From Teredinibacter sp. KSP-S5-2 (GTDB taxonomy: Bacteria; Pseudomonadota; Gammaproteobacteria; Pseudomonadales; Cellvibrionaceae), in contig NZ_CP120416.1 of the NCBI RefSeq assembly GCF_032773895.1, positions 2,416,001 through 2,480,000 of the forward strand: a DNA stretch of 64,000 nucleotides, given 5' to 3'. Positions 36,362 through 46,750 of the stretch are shown in pieces. The position numbers and the translations under genes were made by a program. Positions within the stretch are counted from its first letter, which is position 1. The number at the start of each line of letters is the position of its first letter. Below the pieces are notes generated by a model. The model worked only from the letters and a program-made list of their open reading frames with translations, searched no databases and was not told where the DNA came from.

Positions 36362-38641
36362 CTATATGAGTTTAATCGGTGAATCAATTTCGGTAAGCAA
36401 CTTCGCCAATTTATCGATCAACACATCACTTGGTAATTCCTCACCCGAAACTGAGTGATGATAAAAGTTCAAATCTGCATCGGGATCACTTGCTTTAACT
36501 TCCAGCCTGGAAAAATGTTGATTGGAGATCACTTTTTGCGACCGTTTGTTACAGGCGTACACACCGCTATACATGTGGTTTACGCCTAAGCGCTTCGCAA
36601 GCACATTCAGTAACGACAGAGAATGTGTGCCAAATCCTTTATTCTGATAATCCGTACCAATACAAAAATAGAAATACCCTGAATCACCGGAAAAATGCAG
36701 ACCGAGCAGACCAACAAAACCAATTTCACGGTGGAACACGCAATATATTTCTTTCGTCTTAGAAGCGTTTTCTTCATCTATCCAACCATTGACATCATCT
36801 ACTGAACAAAAAAATGGCAAACGGGTGAGTTCAGAAATATTGCCATCTCGAAACTGATGCACTATTTCTTCGCTGTATTGCATGTTCAACGGTGTGAGAA
36901 AACAGGGGTTATCATCCTGAGAAATTTTCTTTCCAAACTCTGCTTTACTATTCTCCTTGCAATAGTCTCGAAGGTTGACGGCATCCAATAATAACTCTTC
37001 CTCTCCCAGTTGGGCATCGCCGTTTCTCGCCAGCGTATGAATGGTATCGTCCAATGAAGATACGGCCTCTTGCCAATTCGCAAGATTCATATTGGCGATG
37101 GCGAGATTAAAACTGTTGGCCGGGTCCGGAATGGTATTTTTTATTTCGCTAAATGCATTTTTTGCCAAAGGATAGTGGCCAATATCCAGCGCGAATGCGC
37201 CCAAATCAAAAACAAATTCAACACTGCTGCCTATGTCATAAGTATTGCTCCATACCTTATCTAATACATTTTTCCAATAGTGTTTATCCACCACATCCAG
37301 TGCTTCGGATTTTGACAATAATGCAGGAAGGAAAATATCTAAAATTCTTGGATCGTAATCGTATAAACGGATAAACCCCAGCATGGTATCCATACTGTAA
37401 CTACCGCTGGTTTTCCTGACACCACTCAGGATGGGTAACAGATGATCAGGGGAACAGGATAAAAACTGGTCTTCGACACAGGATTGCGTATTACCAAAGT
37501 ATTCACTGTGATGACTGAATAACTGAATGGAATACACCAAACCACCTTGACGTTGTTGATTCTGCCAACTTAATGCACCGTGATCGTCTGCGTAGGTTTT
37601 TAGTGCATGAAAATTAACAGGCAAAGAGAAACTGCCATGAATGGTCATGAATGGTACCGGCTGTAACCGAACATCCTGATCGGTATAAAAACCTTTATCG
37701 GCAGACAGCAGTAAAAAACGACCATGAGACATCTCACGAATATGTTCCACACATTGAATCGCACCAGTGGGATACAAAAGCACACTGCTATCAAACCGGT
37801 TACGATATTGATCAACCTGATTAGAGACAACAGGTGAAAGCCAATCGATTTTGTCGACAGCAGACCACTGAAAATCCAACTCGATATTATTAAACGGGTT
37901 GGCCGCCTCGAATTGTTTACCAGATATACAGGTATTATTCTGGTGAGTATCGTTTCTCTCTTTGTAAATCAAACCCACCTTACCTTCATACAAATCCCCG
38001 TAATGCAGATGAAATACATCATTTGTTAATCCATCAAAGACATAATTTGAAATAACAACAGGAGCATTAGCGAACTGATGAAGTTCATTTCCGTCTAGCA
38101 ACTGGATTTTGTTCTGCGTTTCCACATCAAAACACCCCGCCGCCATTACCCCATTTTCAAAATACCTGTTCAGCTTCGGGTGATTGGCAATAAAACGTAA
38201 ATTGGAATGTCCGATATCCGTACACAAAAAACGCCAATCGAGCCCATCAATGGCGGATTGTCTTAGGGCGTATTCAATCGCTCTCACCATATAAAAAGAA
38301 AAAGCGCCGCTGCCACAGCCCAACTCCACAACATACACCGGATGATCCGGATCGATATCTCCCACCGCGATGGCATCTTGCCAATATTGCACAATCACTT
38401 TGGCATAGGATTTCGCCAAAGCTGGGTTTGATGTGGCGTAGAATGGCAGAGAGCGATTTCGCCAGGGGTTAACACCCTGCTGAGTAAAATATTGCCTTTG
38501 CGTAGACCAAAGAGGGCTTTCACTAAACCGGCAATAATCCAGATTTTTTTGTTGAGAAGAATGTAAACCCAACTGAGACATCAACACATTATCCAATGGG
38601 CAACCATCTTGTTTTGTTTCGATAAAATTTAATGCTTCCAC
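36362..38641 (-). CDS. Fusion protein: SAM-dependent methyltransferase, helical repeat, GNAT acetyltransferase
   Basis: 759 residues from GTG 38641 with AGGGA upstream. Residues about 60-400 hold a Rossmann methyltransferase with motif I VVELGCGSG (104-112). The middle (about 430-560) has TPR-like helices (ALDIGHYPLAKNAFSEI, AIANMNLANWQEAVSSL). Residues about 580-745 are a GNAT fold with the acetyl-CoA loop QNKGFGT near 666. Such a three-part protein could methylate and acetylate one bound partner. It sits between tssA and the deaminase-like gene, so may modify an effector or a T6SS part. Target unknown. Confidence 0.75.
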   Translation of the reverse strand: MEALNFIETKQDGCPLDNVLMSQLGLHSSQQKNLDYCRFSESPLWSTQRQYFTQQGVNPWRNRSLPFYATSNPALAKSYAKVIVQYWQDAIAVGDIDPDHPVYVVELGCGSGAFSFYMVRAIEYALRQSAIDGLDWRFLCTDIGHSNLRFIANHPKLNRYFENGVMAAGCFDVETQNKIQLLDGNELHQFANAPVVISNYVFDGLTNDVFHLHYGDLYEGKVGLIYKERNDTHQNNTCISGKQFEAANPFNNIELDFQWSAVDKIDWLSPVVSNQVDQYRNRFDSSVLLYPTGAIQCVEHIREMSHGRFLLLSADKGFYTDQDVRLQPVPFMTIHGSFSLPVNFHALKTYADDHGALSWQNQQRQGGLVYSIQLFSHHSEYFGNTQSCVEDQFLSCSPDHLLPILSGVRKTSGSYSMDTMLGFIRLYDYDPRILDIFLPALLSKSEALDVVDKHYWKNVLDKVWSNTYDIGSSVEFVFDLGAFALDIGHYPLAKNAFSEIKNTIPDPANSFNLAIANMNLANWQEAVSSLDDTIHTLARNGDAQLGEEELLLDAVNLRDYCKENSKAEFGKKISQDDNPCFLTPLNMQYSEEIVHQFRDGNISELTRLPFFCSVDDVNGWIDEENASKTKEIYCVFHREIGFVGLLGLHFSGDSGYFYFCIGTDYQNKGFGTHSLSLLNVLAKRLGVNHMYSGVYACNKRSQKVISNQHFSRLEVKASDPDADLNFYHHSVSGEELPSDVLIDKLAKLLTEIDSPIKLI

Positions 38642-38697
38642 GTTGTTCCCTCTCGATTATTAACAACGGCTTTCTACGCTTATTCTAATGACTGAAC

Positions 38698-39807
38698 TTA
38701 AGCACCCAAGTCGGTCATAGCCCGACTATCCACACCAAGTAAATCAAAAATATTCAACTGACCACCGCATTCCACGAAAAGCTCTTTATACAGTTCCCGC
38801 GTATCCATAGTTCCCCAACGACAGGCCTGCAATATCAGATACGGTGCTGGGCTATGTGGATCTATTTGCAACAAAGTTTGTGCGGCTTTTTCCACCTGCA
38901 TATAGGTTTCGTTACGGCCGCTTGAACGTGGTGCAGACAATTCAGAATCACTGGATATATTGAAGTTTTGCTCCTCTATTGGATCATCACTCTCTCCGGA
39001 GGCCTCTAGCCCTCCCATCCCGCGTCTTTTCAGTTCAACGCCGAGAAACCCTCTGACCTCGGTTAAAAAATTCTCAATATTGGCCAAGCTGGGTGCATCG
39101 GCACCACAAAGATGATTAAGCGTTTTATTCAGTGAAACGGTACTGAGCAATGATTCATCCAGATTAGCTTGCAAAGCCTGCAAATCAGTGGATGACATAC
39201 GTGTTAACCCGTTGAGTATCATGGCACTCTGGCTTAATTCATCTTTTGTTCGGGCTTTTTTGTCGACAGAGGCATTGGCTTTTAACCAGTCCGCCCAAGT
39301 ATAAGGACGTTCACCTTCAACAGTCGGAATAAACGGAATAAGCCTGAGTGCGGGAATTAATTTCTCATTGGCCCAAATAATCGGGTTGATTCTAAATTCA
39401 AGGTCATTAAATTCAATATTGGGATGTAAGGTGTCCCAAAATTCCGAACACAGGTTTTCAATTACAAATAATGCGGGAGCAATTCCGGCAAAGCCATATT
39501 TATAAATACCGGCCTCTAGCAGCCAAACAGCCAACTGCACATCTTTTGTTTTGAATGCTAACGCATTGCCCGCCAACTCAATCACCCGACTCCATTCCGC
39601 TTTTTTCAGGTCGTGCTCCCATATACCAACGGGTAACGTGTCATCATCGCGGGTACGCGCTTTTTTAATGTCAAAATACAAATCTTCGTATCGAAGATAC
39701 AAACCGGAAGGCGCTTCATCACTCACCGGTGTGACAAGCTTTTCAAATGAAATACCGTACAGAAAAAGAAGCTTCTCGGTCATAGCGGGTAAATTAATAG
39801 TAGGCAT
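38698..39807 (-). CDS. tssA: TssA, T6SS cap/assembly protein
   Basis: 369 residues. The N-terminal ImpA domain (about 15-130) is recognised by VSDEAPSGLYLRYEDLYFDI, then VGIWEHDLKKAEWSRVI, DVQLAVWLLEA and LHPNIEFNDLEFR. The C-terminus (APYLILQACRWGTMDTRELYKEL) fits the ring-forming part. TssA starts sheath assembly and caps the far end. The start overlaps the tssM stop by 14 bases. Length is at the short end for the family. Confidence 0.9.
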   Translation of the reverse strand: MPTINLPAMTEKLLFLYGISFEKLVTPVSDEAPSGLYLRYEDLYFDIKKARTRDDDTLPVGIWEHDLKKAEWSRVIELAGNALAFKTKDVQLAVWLLEAGIYKYGFAGIAPALFVIENLCSEFWDTLHPNIEFNDLEFRINPIIWANEKLIPALRLIPFIPTVEGERPYTWADWLKANASVDKKARTKDELSQSAMILNGLTRMSSTDLQALQANLDESLLSTVSLNKTLNHLCGADAPSLANIENFLTEVRGFLGVELKRRGMGGLEASGESDDPIEEQNFNISSDSELSAPRSSGRNETYMQVEKAAQTLLQIDPHSPAPYLILQACRWGTMDTRELYKELFVECGGQLNIFDLLGVDSRAMTDLGA

Positions 39808-42800
39808 AAAAACCTCCGGGTAAAGACGGCGCAGATGCAGGAAAAACGGTTGAAAGTGATAGCGGCTCCAAGGTACCTTGACTATTTTTTACCAAGGGAA
39901 CCACAGACATATACAGATTCGCGGTCACAGGGTTCTGACCAATATCGGCATACGCACGAGAATCGATTAAATTCGGGTCAAGAACCAACGGAACAGGAAT
40001 AAGCATTACCTGTTCCTGATTACTGGTAATCACACCTACAGGTGGTTTATCAATACGATAGAGATCCAGCAAACGAAACAGCGCCCAATCACCGGTAAAG
40101 GTCTGGCCTAAGCTTTTTAGATTTGCGTTAACAGAGTCAACAAGCGCACTGTTTTTCGCCTTTTGAGTGTCGACAATATACGGCGAATCCTTGGACCAAT
40201 TAATTGAAACGCTTAATGAATCACCATAATACCAGGGCAACTGTATGTCTGAGTTTTTGTCTTGCTGGCTCTCGTCAACATTTGAGATAGAAAAACGATT
40301 GCTGCCCAACTGCCAACGGGTTGATTGACTACTGACTAAATTTGTCTCTTTGACCAAATCGAATTTGGTCGACAAATAAATTGGCAAAGGCTGTGGCTGG
40401 TGAGCAAGACTGGTGGAAAATACGCTTTCCAGTGACTGTAATTGTTTTAGGTAGTTTTCCAGCTTCTCCCACTCTGCACTTTTAGGCACCAGGGTTTCAA
40501 TCTGTTTTAACAAATTATCTACGGCACCGGTATTAGCAATTAAAAACTGGCGTAATTCTGCTGCCGAAGCGTCTGTAGTGCTTTTCGCATTACCATTAAA
40601 TGGATATTTGCCATAAAATTTTTGATTATATTCATCGTGTAAGAACTGATAGGTTTGGCTGATTGCCTCTTCCAGTTGTATATTACACATATCACTCAAT
40701 GCCAACGCCAGATGGCTTCTGCGTTTGGCAAACAGGTCATAACCATAACCACCTATTGGCAATTCAGCCACAGACGCACATAAATCCTCATCCGACGCCA
40801 ATCTTTTATAGAGCGCATGCAACTCACCCAGTTGCGTATTGGCCAGTTCCCTCTGGTAGCTGGTGAAATCGGTCAATGTGTTTCGCCAAAAAGCAATAGA
40901 GGGACGTTCTTCCTGCCAGCTCGACCCGTCGTTTATTTCCGTTTGCCCAAGTAATACCAATGCCGGCTCAATATATTCCAATACAATGCGTGTACGTTTT
41001 TCTTCCGTTTTAAGGTAATCCTCCAAGTCGGCCTTGTTATAGAGCGTAAAACTAAAATCGCTGTTTAACGGCAGGTTACGCGATTGCTTCGGCAAAGATT
41101 TATACAAGCCCAGAGGTTCCGAATAATGACTCACCTGTGCAATCATATGCTTGGCATACTTTCTTGCGCAGCGAGTAATCTCTGAACTCACATCATTAAA
41201 CTTCAGTTCATTCAGGTCTTTCGCCAGCGGAATAAGATGCGTAATCGCCCGATCAAAATTGACTTGGGTACTGGCAAGTCTGGACTCTTGTGAATCAACC
41301 TGGTTAAGCAGCGTCATCGTGTAGCCAGCTGAATTTTTCTCTACCTGGGCATTATATAAAACCTGTTCGATGGCAAATTTAACCTGGCTGTACGCCAGCT
41401 GTTTTAACGGGCTTTGTGCAAGATCAACCTCATCCAATTGGTTTGCGGAGATAAAAGTGTGGTATTCCCGAATATACTTTTCGGCGAGTGAAAGCTGACC
41501 CGCATCCCATTCCGACAACTCTGCTTTACAGGTTAGTGCCTGACCTTCCGGCAGCACCCTGGTCTGCTTAAAAAACGTGGCAGACATAGAGCTTTCTACA
41601 TATTTTGCAATAATTGCCCTTTCATTGCCTTCGGTATTTTTCACCAGAACGGATTTTACTTTCTGAATATTTCCCTTTGCCTGTTGATCACACACCCCAC
41701 CCGGTTGGAAAAATTCCAGCACAGGGGTATAGAGAAACTCAATGACATTATTATTCGGGTTATTGGCATTTAGTACCAACGCATCACCGTAGTTCTTTAA
41801 TACTGAATGAATTCGATTGCAGGGCGTACCATCCGCCGGATTCTTTGAATAAAACCGGGCCGCCATTTGAGTCCAGGCCACGATAGAATCGTATGCTTGC
41901 TTGGGGTTATTTTCAATCGCTTGGGTTAAGCTAAAGGATGCTAACTGTTCAGTCTCTTCACCGGTATTTAATGTGAAACTATCAAAGCCGGATGTATTGA
42001 GAATATCGTCATACAAAGCTAAAGACATCAGACAGATATTGGTCGCGATCAGGGCCTCGGAAATAGGTTCACGCCGATCAAATCGACTCAGTTCAGGCAG
42101 GGAATCACAATATTGATGGTTACCATTGTCCAGGTATTTAAGCTGATAATTTTCCATCCATGGAACATTATAATTTAATCGAACCAGTGATTTTTGATGC
42201 TGCCCATTCACTCGACGAAGTATTTCAGGGGCATCCTTACCGTAAAGGCTTTCCATCAAACGAATAAGCAAACTCATTGGGTTATCAATAAACGCATGAC
42301 TGGCGTTTTGTCTTGGGGCTATCCTCTTAAAATCATCCAGGTTACGCTCAAAGGTGACCAGATCTTTCATATATCGCTCTAGGCGCACATAACTTGGCGA
42401 AACCTCATCGCTTTGTTCACTTTCCAACGACCCCATTACCGGCGATATATAACTTAAGTCCTTGGCCTGACGCTGAATTCTGCATTGTAAATTGGGAAAC
42501 ACAACGGATTTCATGCCCTTATCAGAAAATTCTTTTTGCACATCCCCGGAAACGCTTTCCCACCATGAAAAAGGAATATTCCAATACACGAGATCAGTGT
42601 TAATGCTCGCCATACTCGCCAGCATGGAATACATGTCTTCCGCGGTATTCAAATCACTGCAATCACTTACTCCCCGACTGCGCCATTCCTGAATATTTTT
42701 AACTACCACCGAAATCGAATCCACCTGTTCATCAAGGCTTCGATCAGAAAAAAACAAGGAAGAAAAAATCAGTAAAAGAACGCATAAACTCGCAATTTGA

Positions 42801-44029
42801 AACCGATGAATATACCGGTTTCTCGACAGTTTTCGCCTTCTGGTCGGTTCGGCAACCATGCCATCACCGAACACCACTTTGTCAACAAGGTGATCGACAA
42901 AACAGGCTGTATCGCCTTTATCCTGATGCTCTGTTTCACTTACTGCAGGTAAACGTCCCGAAAAGAAAACACCCCTAAACAGCAATAAGTGGCCGACAGA
43001 ACAATCCAAAAACAGGCATTGGGTCAGTTTTTTAATCGGCAAATAATACTTTTTCAATCGCGACGGAAAAGCTAAAAAACCATCGACATCATGTTTACTG
43101 CCATTAGCATATTTTCCGGTATAGGTATTTTCTTCACTTATTTCGGTATTCAGTTGAATGGTATTCAAATTCATCTTCAGGTCATTCAATGCCTGATGGA
43201 TATGTTCCGCTTTAAATACTGTATCAGCCGAGTATGGCGACACCCAACCAAAGGGCTGCTGCCTATCCATATTGCGCGGTTGCACACTCCAGAAGGCTTC
43301 AAATGAATCAATGGTCTGGGATTCGCTAATTAGCAGGTACAAGGGTAAACTGAACTCGATACTCTCCTGTATACGACGAATTCTATCCGCAATAACAAGG
43401 TTTGATTTGTCCGATTGATATGCTTGCCCATTTTCCAACTCACTGGCGGGAATCACCAAAATAATTCCATCCAGAGGTCGTTGGGAACGAACCTGAACCA
43501 GTTCTTCTGCCAAGATTTGATACTGTCGGGATTCGGCGGTGGCAAGATCTAATTCGCTTGAATTTTTGTCGTCGTCCTGCTCTTCGCGCTTAAGGGTAAT
43601 AAGCGTACCATTGAGCAGGCTATAGGCATTGCCATATTCAAGAACAACGCCCTTCTCCGTCATGTCATCACCTTCACCTAAACGAGACATAACCGATTGA
43701 ACAATAAAGTCTTCCTCGCTGCATTCCCAACCCACTACTAAATACCACGGCTTATCGTATTTCCATTCTTGTGAGGTGAACACCGCGTAAAACATTTGAA
43801 TTACACTATTTCGCCAGGATCTGACTTTATCCCAAAGCTGGTCAATTCGTTTTTGTATGCCCTCTTTTAATGTTTTTTCCGAACCTTTGAGAAACTTATA
43901 CACAAAAAAGACCATCGCCAAAAACAGCATGGTCTGTACCGATGGAATCATAAACTTACCACCGGAGAAAAAATCCTCCCCAGCTTTACCCATGCCAATG
44001 ACATTGAACAATTCAGTTAACAATTCCAT
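39794..44029 (-). CDS. tssM: TssM, T6SS inner-membrane complex protein lacking a Walker A motif
   Basis: 1411 residues. Transmembrane helices at about 28-45 (VQTMLFLAMVFFVYKFL) and about 412-430 (FQIASLCVLLLIFSSLFF). The cytoplasmic NTPase-like domain lies between them and a large periplasmic part follows. In place of the usual WYLVxGPPGxGKT the sequence reads WYLVVGWECSEED, so nucleotide binding is doubtful. TssM joins TssJ and TssL to make the membrane channel. It lies 11 bases after tssL. Confidence 0.9.
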   Translation of the reverse strand: MELLTELFNVIGMGKAGEDFFSGGKFMIPSVQTMLFLAMVFFVYKFLKGSEKTLKEGIQKRIDQLWDKVRSWRNSVIQMFYAVFTSQEWKYDKPWYLVVGWECSEEDFIVQSVMSRLGEGDDMTEKGVVLEYGNAYSLLNGTLITLKREEQDDDKNSSELDLATAESRQYQILAEELVQVRSQRPLDGIILVIPASELENGQAYQSDKSNLVIADRIRRIQESIEFSLPLYLLISESQTIDSFEAFWSVQPRNMDRQQPFGWVSPYSADTVFKAEHIHQALNDLKMNLNTIQLNTEISEENTYTGKYANGSKHDVDGFLAFPSRLKKYYLPIKKLTQCLFLDCSVGHLLLFRGVFFSGRLPAVSETEHQDKGDTACFVDHLVDKVVFGDGMVAEPTRRRKLSRNRYIHRFQIASLCVLLLIFSSLFFSDRSLDEQVDSISVVVKNIQEWRSRGVSDCSDLNTAEDMYSMLASMASINTDLVYWNIPFSWWESVSGDVQKEFSDKGMKSVVFPNLQCRIQRQAKDLSYISPVMGSLESEQSDEVSPSYVRLERYMKDLVTFERNLDDFKRIAPRQNASHAFIDNPMSLLIRLMESLYGKDAPEILRRVNGQHQKSLVRLNYNVPWMENYQLKYLDNGNHQYCDSLPELSRFDRREPISEALIATNICLMSLALYDDILNTSGFDSFTLNTGEETEQLASFSLTQAIENNPKQAYDSIVAWTQMAARFYSKNPADGTPCNRIHSVLKNYGDALVLNANNPNNNVIEFLYTPVLEFFQPGGVCDQQAKGNIQKVKSVLVKNTEGNERAIIAKYVESSMSATFFKQTRVLPEGQALTCKAELSEWDAGQLSLAEKYIREYHTFISANQLDEVDLAQSPLKQLAYSQVKFAIEQVLYNAQVEKNSAGYTMTLLNQVDSQESRLASTQVNFDRAITHLIPLAKDLNELKFNDVSSEITRCARKYAKHMIAQVSHYSEPLGLYKSLPKQSRNLPLNSDFSFTLYNKADLEDYLKTEEKRTRIVLEYIEPALVLLGQTEINDGSSWQEERPSIAFWRNTLTDFTSYQRELANTQLGELHALYKRLASDEDLCASVAELPIGGYGYDLFAKRRSHLALALSDMCNIQLEEAISQTYQFLHDEYNQKFYGKYPFNGNAKSTTDASAAELRQFLIANTGAVDNLLKQIETLVPKSAEWEKLENYLKQLQSLESVFSTSLAHQPQPLPIYLSTKFDLVKETNLVSSQSTRWQLGSNRFSISNVDESQQDKNSDIQLPWYYGDSLSVSINWSKDSPYIVDTQKAKNSALVDSVNANLKSLGQTFTGDWALFRLLDLYRIDKPPVGVITSNQEQVMLIPVPLVLDPNLIDSRAYADIGQNPVTANLYMSVVPLVKNSQGTLEPLSLSTVFPASAPSLPGGFYAYY

Positions 44030-44040
44030 CCCATTAATAC

Positions 44041-44784
44041 CTAAGATACGATTTCTTTGAGTTTTTCAATCGAGGTGATCCACACAATAGCAGCCACCAG
44101 AAGATACACACCAAGCGCCATAAACCCTGCCCTTACCCAGGGGACTAGCGGTGTAAGACGAACACCTTTGCCATTTTTTGTGTGCCCACGCCCGCTAGAC
44201 GTTAAACTGTTTTTTTCCGTCGATGTTTCACCAATAAAAGCCAGAAGTGAACGTCGAATTTTTTTTAACTGGCCATCTCGACATTTATTACGGTATATGC
44301 CACGGAAACCAATTTGCAAGGCCAGGTAATAGATCTTCGCCAGCTCTGTAAACACCTTTTCGCCAGACGTATTTTGCAGCAGCGTATCCACTTCATCGAA
44401 AAATACACTACCGGATATGGATGTGCCGAATGCTTTCAACTCAAGCAGGTTATTCAACCAGGCTGTACTACCGTCCCACTGAAACAGGTGGATAAAGGTT
44501 TCATCGGTAACCGCCGCTAATACGTACTTCACTTTTAAGAAGATTTCATATTCGAACTTGCTGTAGGCCGTTTTTATTTCGTTGTCATAATGATTTAAGG
44601 TTCTCAGCATTAAGTCTCGAATATTGATCGCCAGGCACCGGTGTTTTTCCTTTTCGCTTCCGCTATAATCTTTTGCCAACAGCCCATCGAAACATTCGTT
44701 GTTGATGTTTTCCTTTATATCAACAAGCTCTTCCAGATAATCGAAAAAGAGAGTCAACAACATTTCTTCAAAGGGCATTTTCAT
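44041..44784 (-). CDS. tssL: TssL/DotU-type T6SS membrane protein
   Basis: 247 residues. The cytoplasmic DotU domain (about 1-205) shows KVKYVLAAVTDETFIHLFQW and ELAKIYYLALQIGFRGIYR. One C-terminal transmembrane helix (FMALGVYLLVAAIVWITS, about 222-239) anchors it. There is no peptidoglycan-binding extension. It binds TssM in the membrane complex and links to the baseplate through TssK. Confidence 0.93.
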   Translation of the reverse strand: MKMPFEEMLLTLFFDYLEELVDIKENINNECFDGLLAKDYSGSEKEKHRCLAINIRDLMLRTLNHYDNEIKTAYSKFEYEIFLKVKYVLAAVTDETFIHLFQWDGSTAWLNNLLELKAFGTSISGSVFFDEVDTLLQNTSGEKVFTELAKIYYLALQIGFRGIYRNKCRDGQLKKIRRSLLAFIGETSTEKNSLTSSGRGHTKNGKGVRLTPLVPWVRAGFMALGVYLLVAAIVWITSIEKLKEIVS

Positions 44785-44790
44785 TCGACA

Positions 44791-46245
44791 CTATCCCCGC
44801 TGACTGCTTGTACCATTGCCATCAGATCGCGCTACATATAACGTAATCGATTTCGGCGCCTTACCACTTCCTCCACCTAGAATGAACAGGTTTTTACCGT
44901 ATTCAACTCGGCTGCAAACGTCGTCGTCCTGACTCTCCAACTCAAACAAGAGACAACCTTCCGATTGATAAAGGTCGATGGGCGTCACTTCCTCAGTGGC
45001 AGTCCGTTTTATTCCCGTCGCCCGCATACGGTCTAATTCTTTCAATACGCCTTTTTCGCCAATGCGCGCATTGGTAATCCAATCCTGCAGGGACTCAACG
45101 GTTTGCCCTCGGTTAGGTGAAAGCTCAATAAACACTCGCTTTCCCGCCCACTTGGGGTTGAGATTCAAATAGAATAAATTAGGTTGCGCTTGTCTAAATA
45201 AAATCGATACATACGCCAGGCCGACCCGCAGTACAGTCTTCTCAATAATTCGAATAATTTTGACAAAAGCGCCGTAGCTATCACGGTGGTTATAGCCCGG
45301 CAACACAGGGGGCATAATACCGTGGGAACTGATAGTACTGATTTGCCCAAGGAAGTTCGCCAGCGTTGTATAGAGAGAAAAAGGATGAATATCCGGTGTT
45401 TTGTTATAAATATCCAATAAGGGCAAAGCCTTAACCAAATTAAGCACATACATGGAGTATTTCTTTTTTAAATCGCTGTTTGCCTGCCCTTTCTCCGCCT
45501 TTAATACGCGCGTTAACAATTGCGTTCTCTTACGGATCAAAACCCGAAGTTTTTTAATTTTCCCCTGTAGACACAAGCTTTCAATACTCTTTAATGCACT
45601 AATGGTGAGCATGGGCGGATAATAATTGGCGACCCGGTACATATCGTCCGCGTCTTTGGTAATCACCAACAGTTGGAGGTAGGTAAAGGTTGAATTTGGC
45701 AGTACCGGCGACAATGACAGATTCGGTGCTAATCGGTTTACTTCTATCGTCCCATATCCCGTATTTTCATCTACCACCAGTTCCGGCAGTTTAGGAATAA
45801 ACCGCTGTTGCGAACCCTGAGGTTTCGCTGCGGCGACACCTCGCTTCGGTAGCTGGAGATAAATAGTAAGGTATTTATCTCCATCTTTAAGTTTTTCAAA
45901 GTCTTTATCCAAATCACGATATAACGCAGGTTTACTTTCATCTTCACCGTCTTCGTCTTTTTTCTCACCGGCTCCATTTGTCGCCAATCCTTCAATCGGA
46001 TAATTAAATATCAAACCATCCGGCATGATTCCAGATACAGAGGTGATCAGCAGTTTGCCATTAACCAGTTCATCCTGATCAACTTCCAATTGGCTGATGC
46101 CAAAAAAATGTGGCTGTAAAATAGACATAACCGAACAAAGCTGTTGATCCCAGTATTTGTCCTGTTGCTGTAAATGCTGTGGTGAAAGAAGCATACCTTC
46201 AGACCATTGCACCGGATGTATATGTGCGACATTGTGTATTGACAT
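44791..46245 (-). CDS. tssK: TssK, T6SS baseplate-membrane adaptor
   Basis: About 484 residues from ATG 46245, which has GAGGAA eight bases upstream; the longer frame uses a GTG at 46260. The opening HIHPVQWSEGMLLSPQHLQQQDKYWD is the family hallmark, followed by FFGISQLEVDQDELVNGKL. TssK is a trimer that ties the TssEFG baseplate to TssLM. The gene ends seven bases before the tssL start. Confidence 0.93.
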   Translation of the reverse strand: MSIHNVAHIHPVQWSEGMLLSPQHLQQQDKYWDQQLCSVMSILQPHFFGISQLEVDQDELVNGKLLITSVSGIMPDGLIFNYPIEGLATNGAGEKKDEDGEDESKPALYRDLDKDFEKLKDGDKYLTIYLQLPKRGVAAAKPQGSQQRFIPKLPELVVDENTGYGTIEVNRLAPNLSLSPVLPNSTFTYLQLLVITKDADDMYRVANYYPPMLTISALKSIESLCLQGKIKKLRVLIRKRTQLLTRVLKAEKGQANSDLKKKYSMYVLNLVKALPLLDIYNKTPDIHPFSLYTTLANFLGQISTISSHGIMPPVLPGYNHRDSYGAFVKIIRIIEKTVLRVGLAYVSILFRQAQPNLFYLNLNPKWAGKRVFIELSPNRGQTVESLQDWITNARIGEKGVLKELDRMRATGIKRTATEEVTPIDLYQSEGCLLFELESQDDDVCSRVEYGKNLFILGGGSGKAPKSITLYVARSDGNGTSSQRG

Positions 46246-46267
46246 GACTCTATTCCTCACCTGGTTT

Positions 46268-46750
46268 CTATATCTCTTTTACAACCGGATCGCCCAGTGC
46301 TAGATCGATTTGAATGTGTTTCATATGGGTTATATCTTCCTGAAAATATTTTTTATTTCCGTAATAAGCGATATACACCATGACTCTTTTGGATTTCTTC
46401 TTTTTCTTTGGCAGTTTGATATCGTCCAATATGCCTAATGGCACAGGTTGATGAAAAACCACTTCAAGCTTTTTCCGGCTCATACTGAGATAGGTATCCT
46501 TCTGTAAAAACCAATCTTTTGCTTTAACCGGCAACATTGACGACTCAACATCTTTGTCATACACAAAAACCACATCCACCAAAATATATTGATTATTGTT
46601 CGCTCCATCTTCACGCACGATTTTGATACTTTTAACCTGTGAACTGCTTTTAAAAATACCCACCACCCCGCTCATGGTCGAACAGCCACATAGCGCAACC
46701 ATTAAGAAACAAACAAGGAACAGTTTTTTTTGCATACCAATTAAAACCAT
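46268..46750 (-). CDS. tssJ: TssJ, T6SS outer-membrane lipoprotein
   Basis: 160 residues. Lipobox ALCGC places the lipidated cysteine near residue 23, or 18 if ATG 46735 is the start. The mature part is a beta-sandwich with WFLQKDTYLSMSRKKLEV and FQEDITHMKHIQIDL. TssJ anchors TssM at the outer membrane. The start codon overlaps the stop of the PAAR-like gene (TAATG), so the two are coupled. Confidence 0.88.
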   Translation of the reverse strand: MVLIGMQKKLFLVCFLMVALCGCSTMSGVVGIFKSSSQVKSIKIVREDGANNNQYILVDVVFVYDKDVESSMLPVKAKDWFLQKDTYLSMSRKKLEVVFHQPVPLGILDDIKLPKKKKKSKRVMVYIAYYGNKKYFQEDITHMKHIQIDLALGDPVVKEI

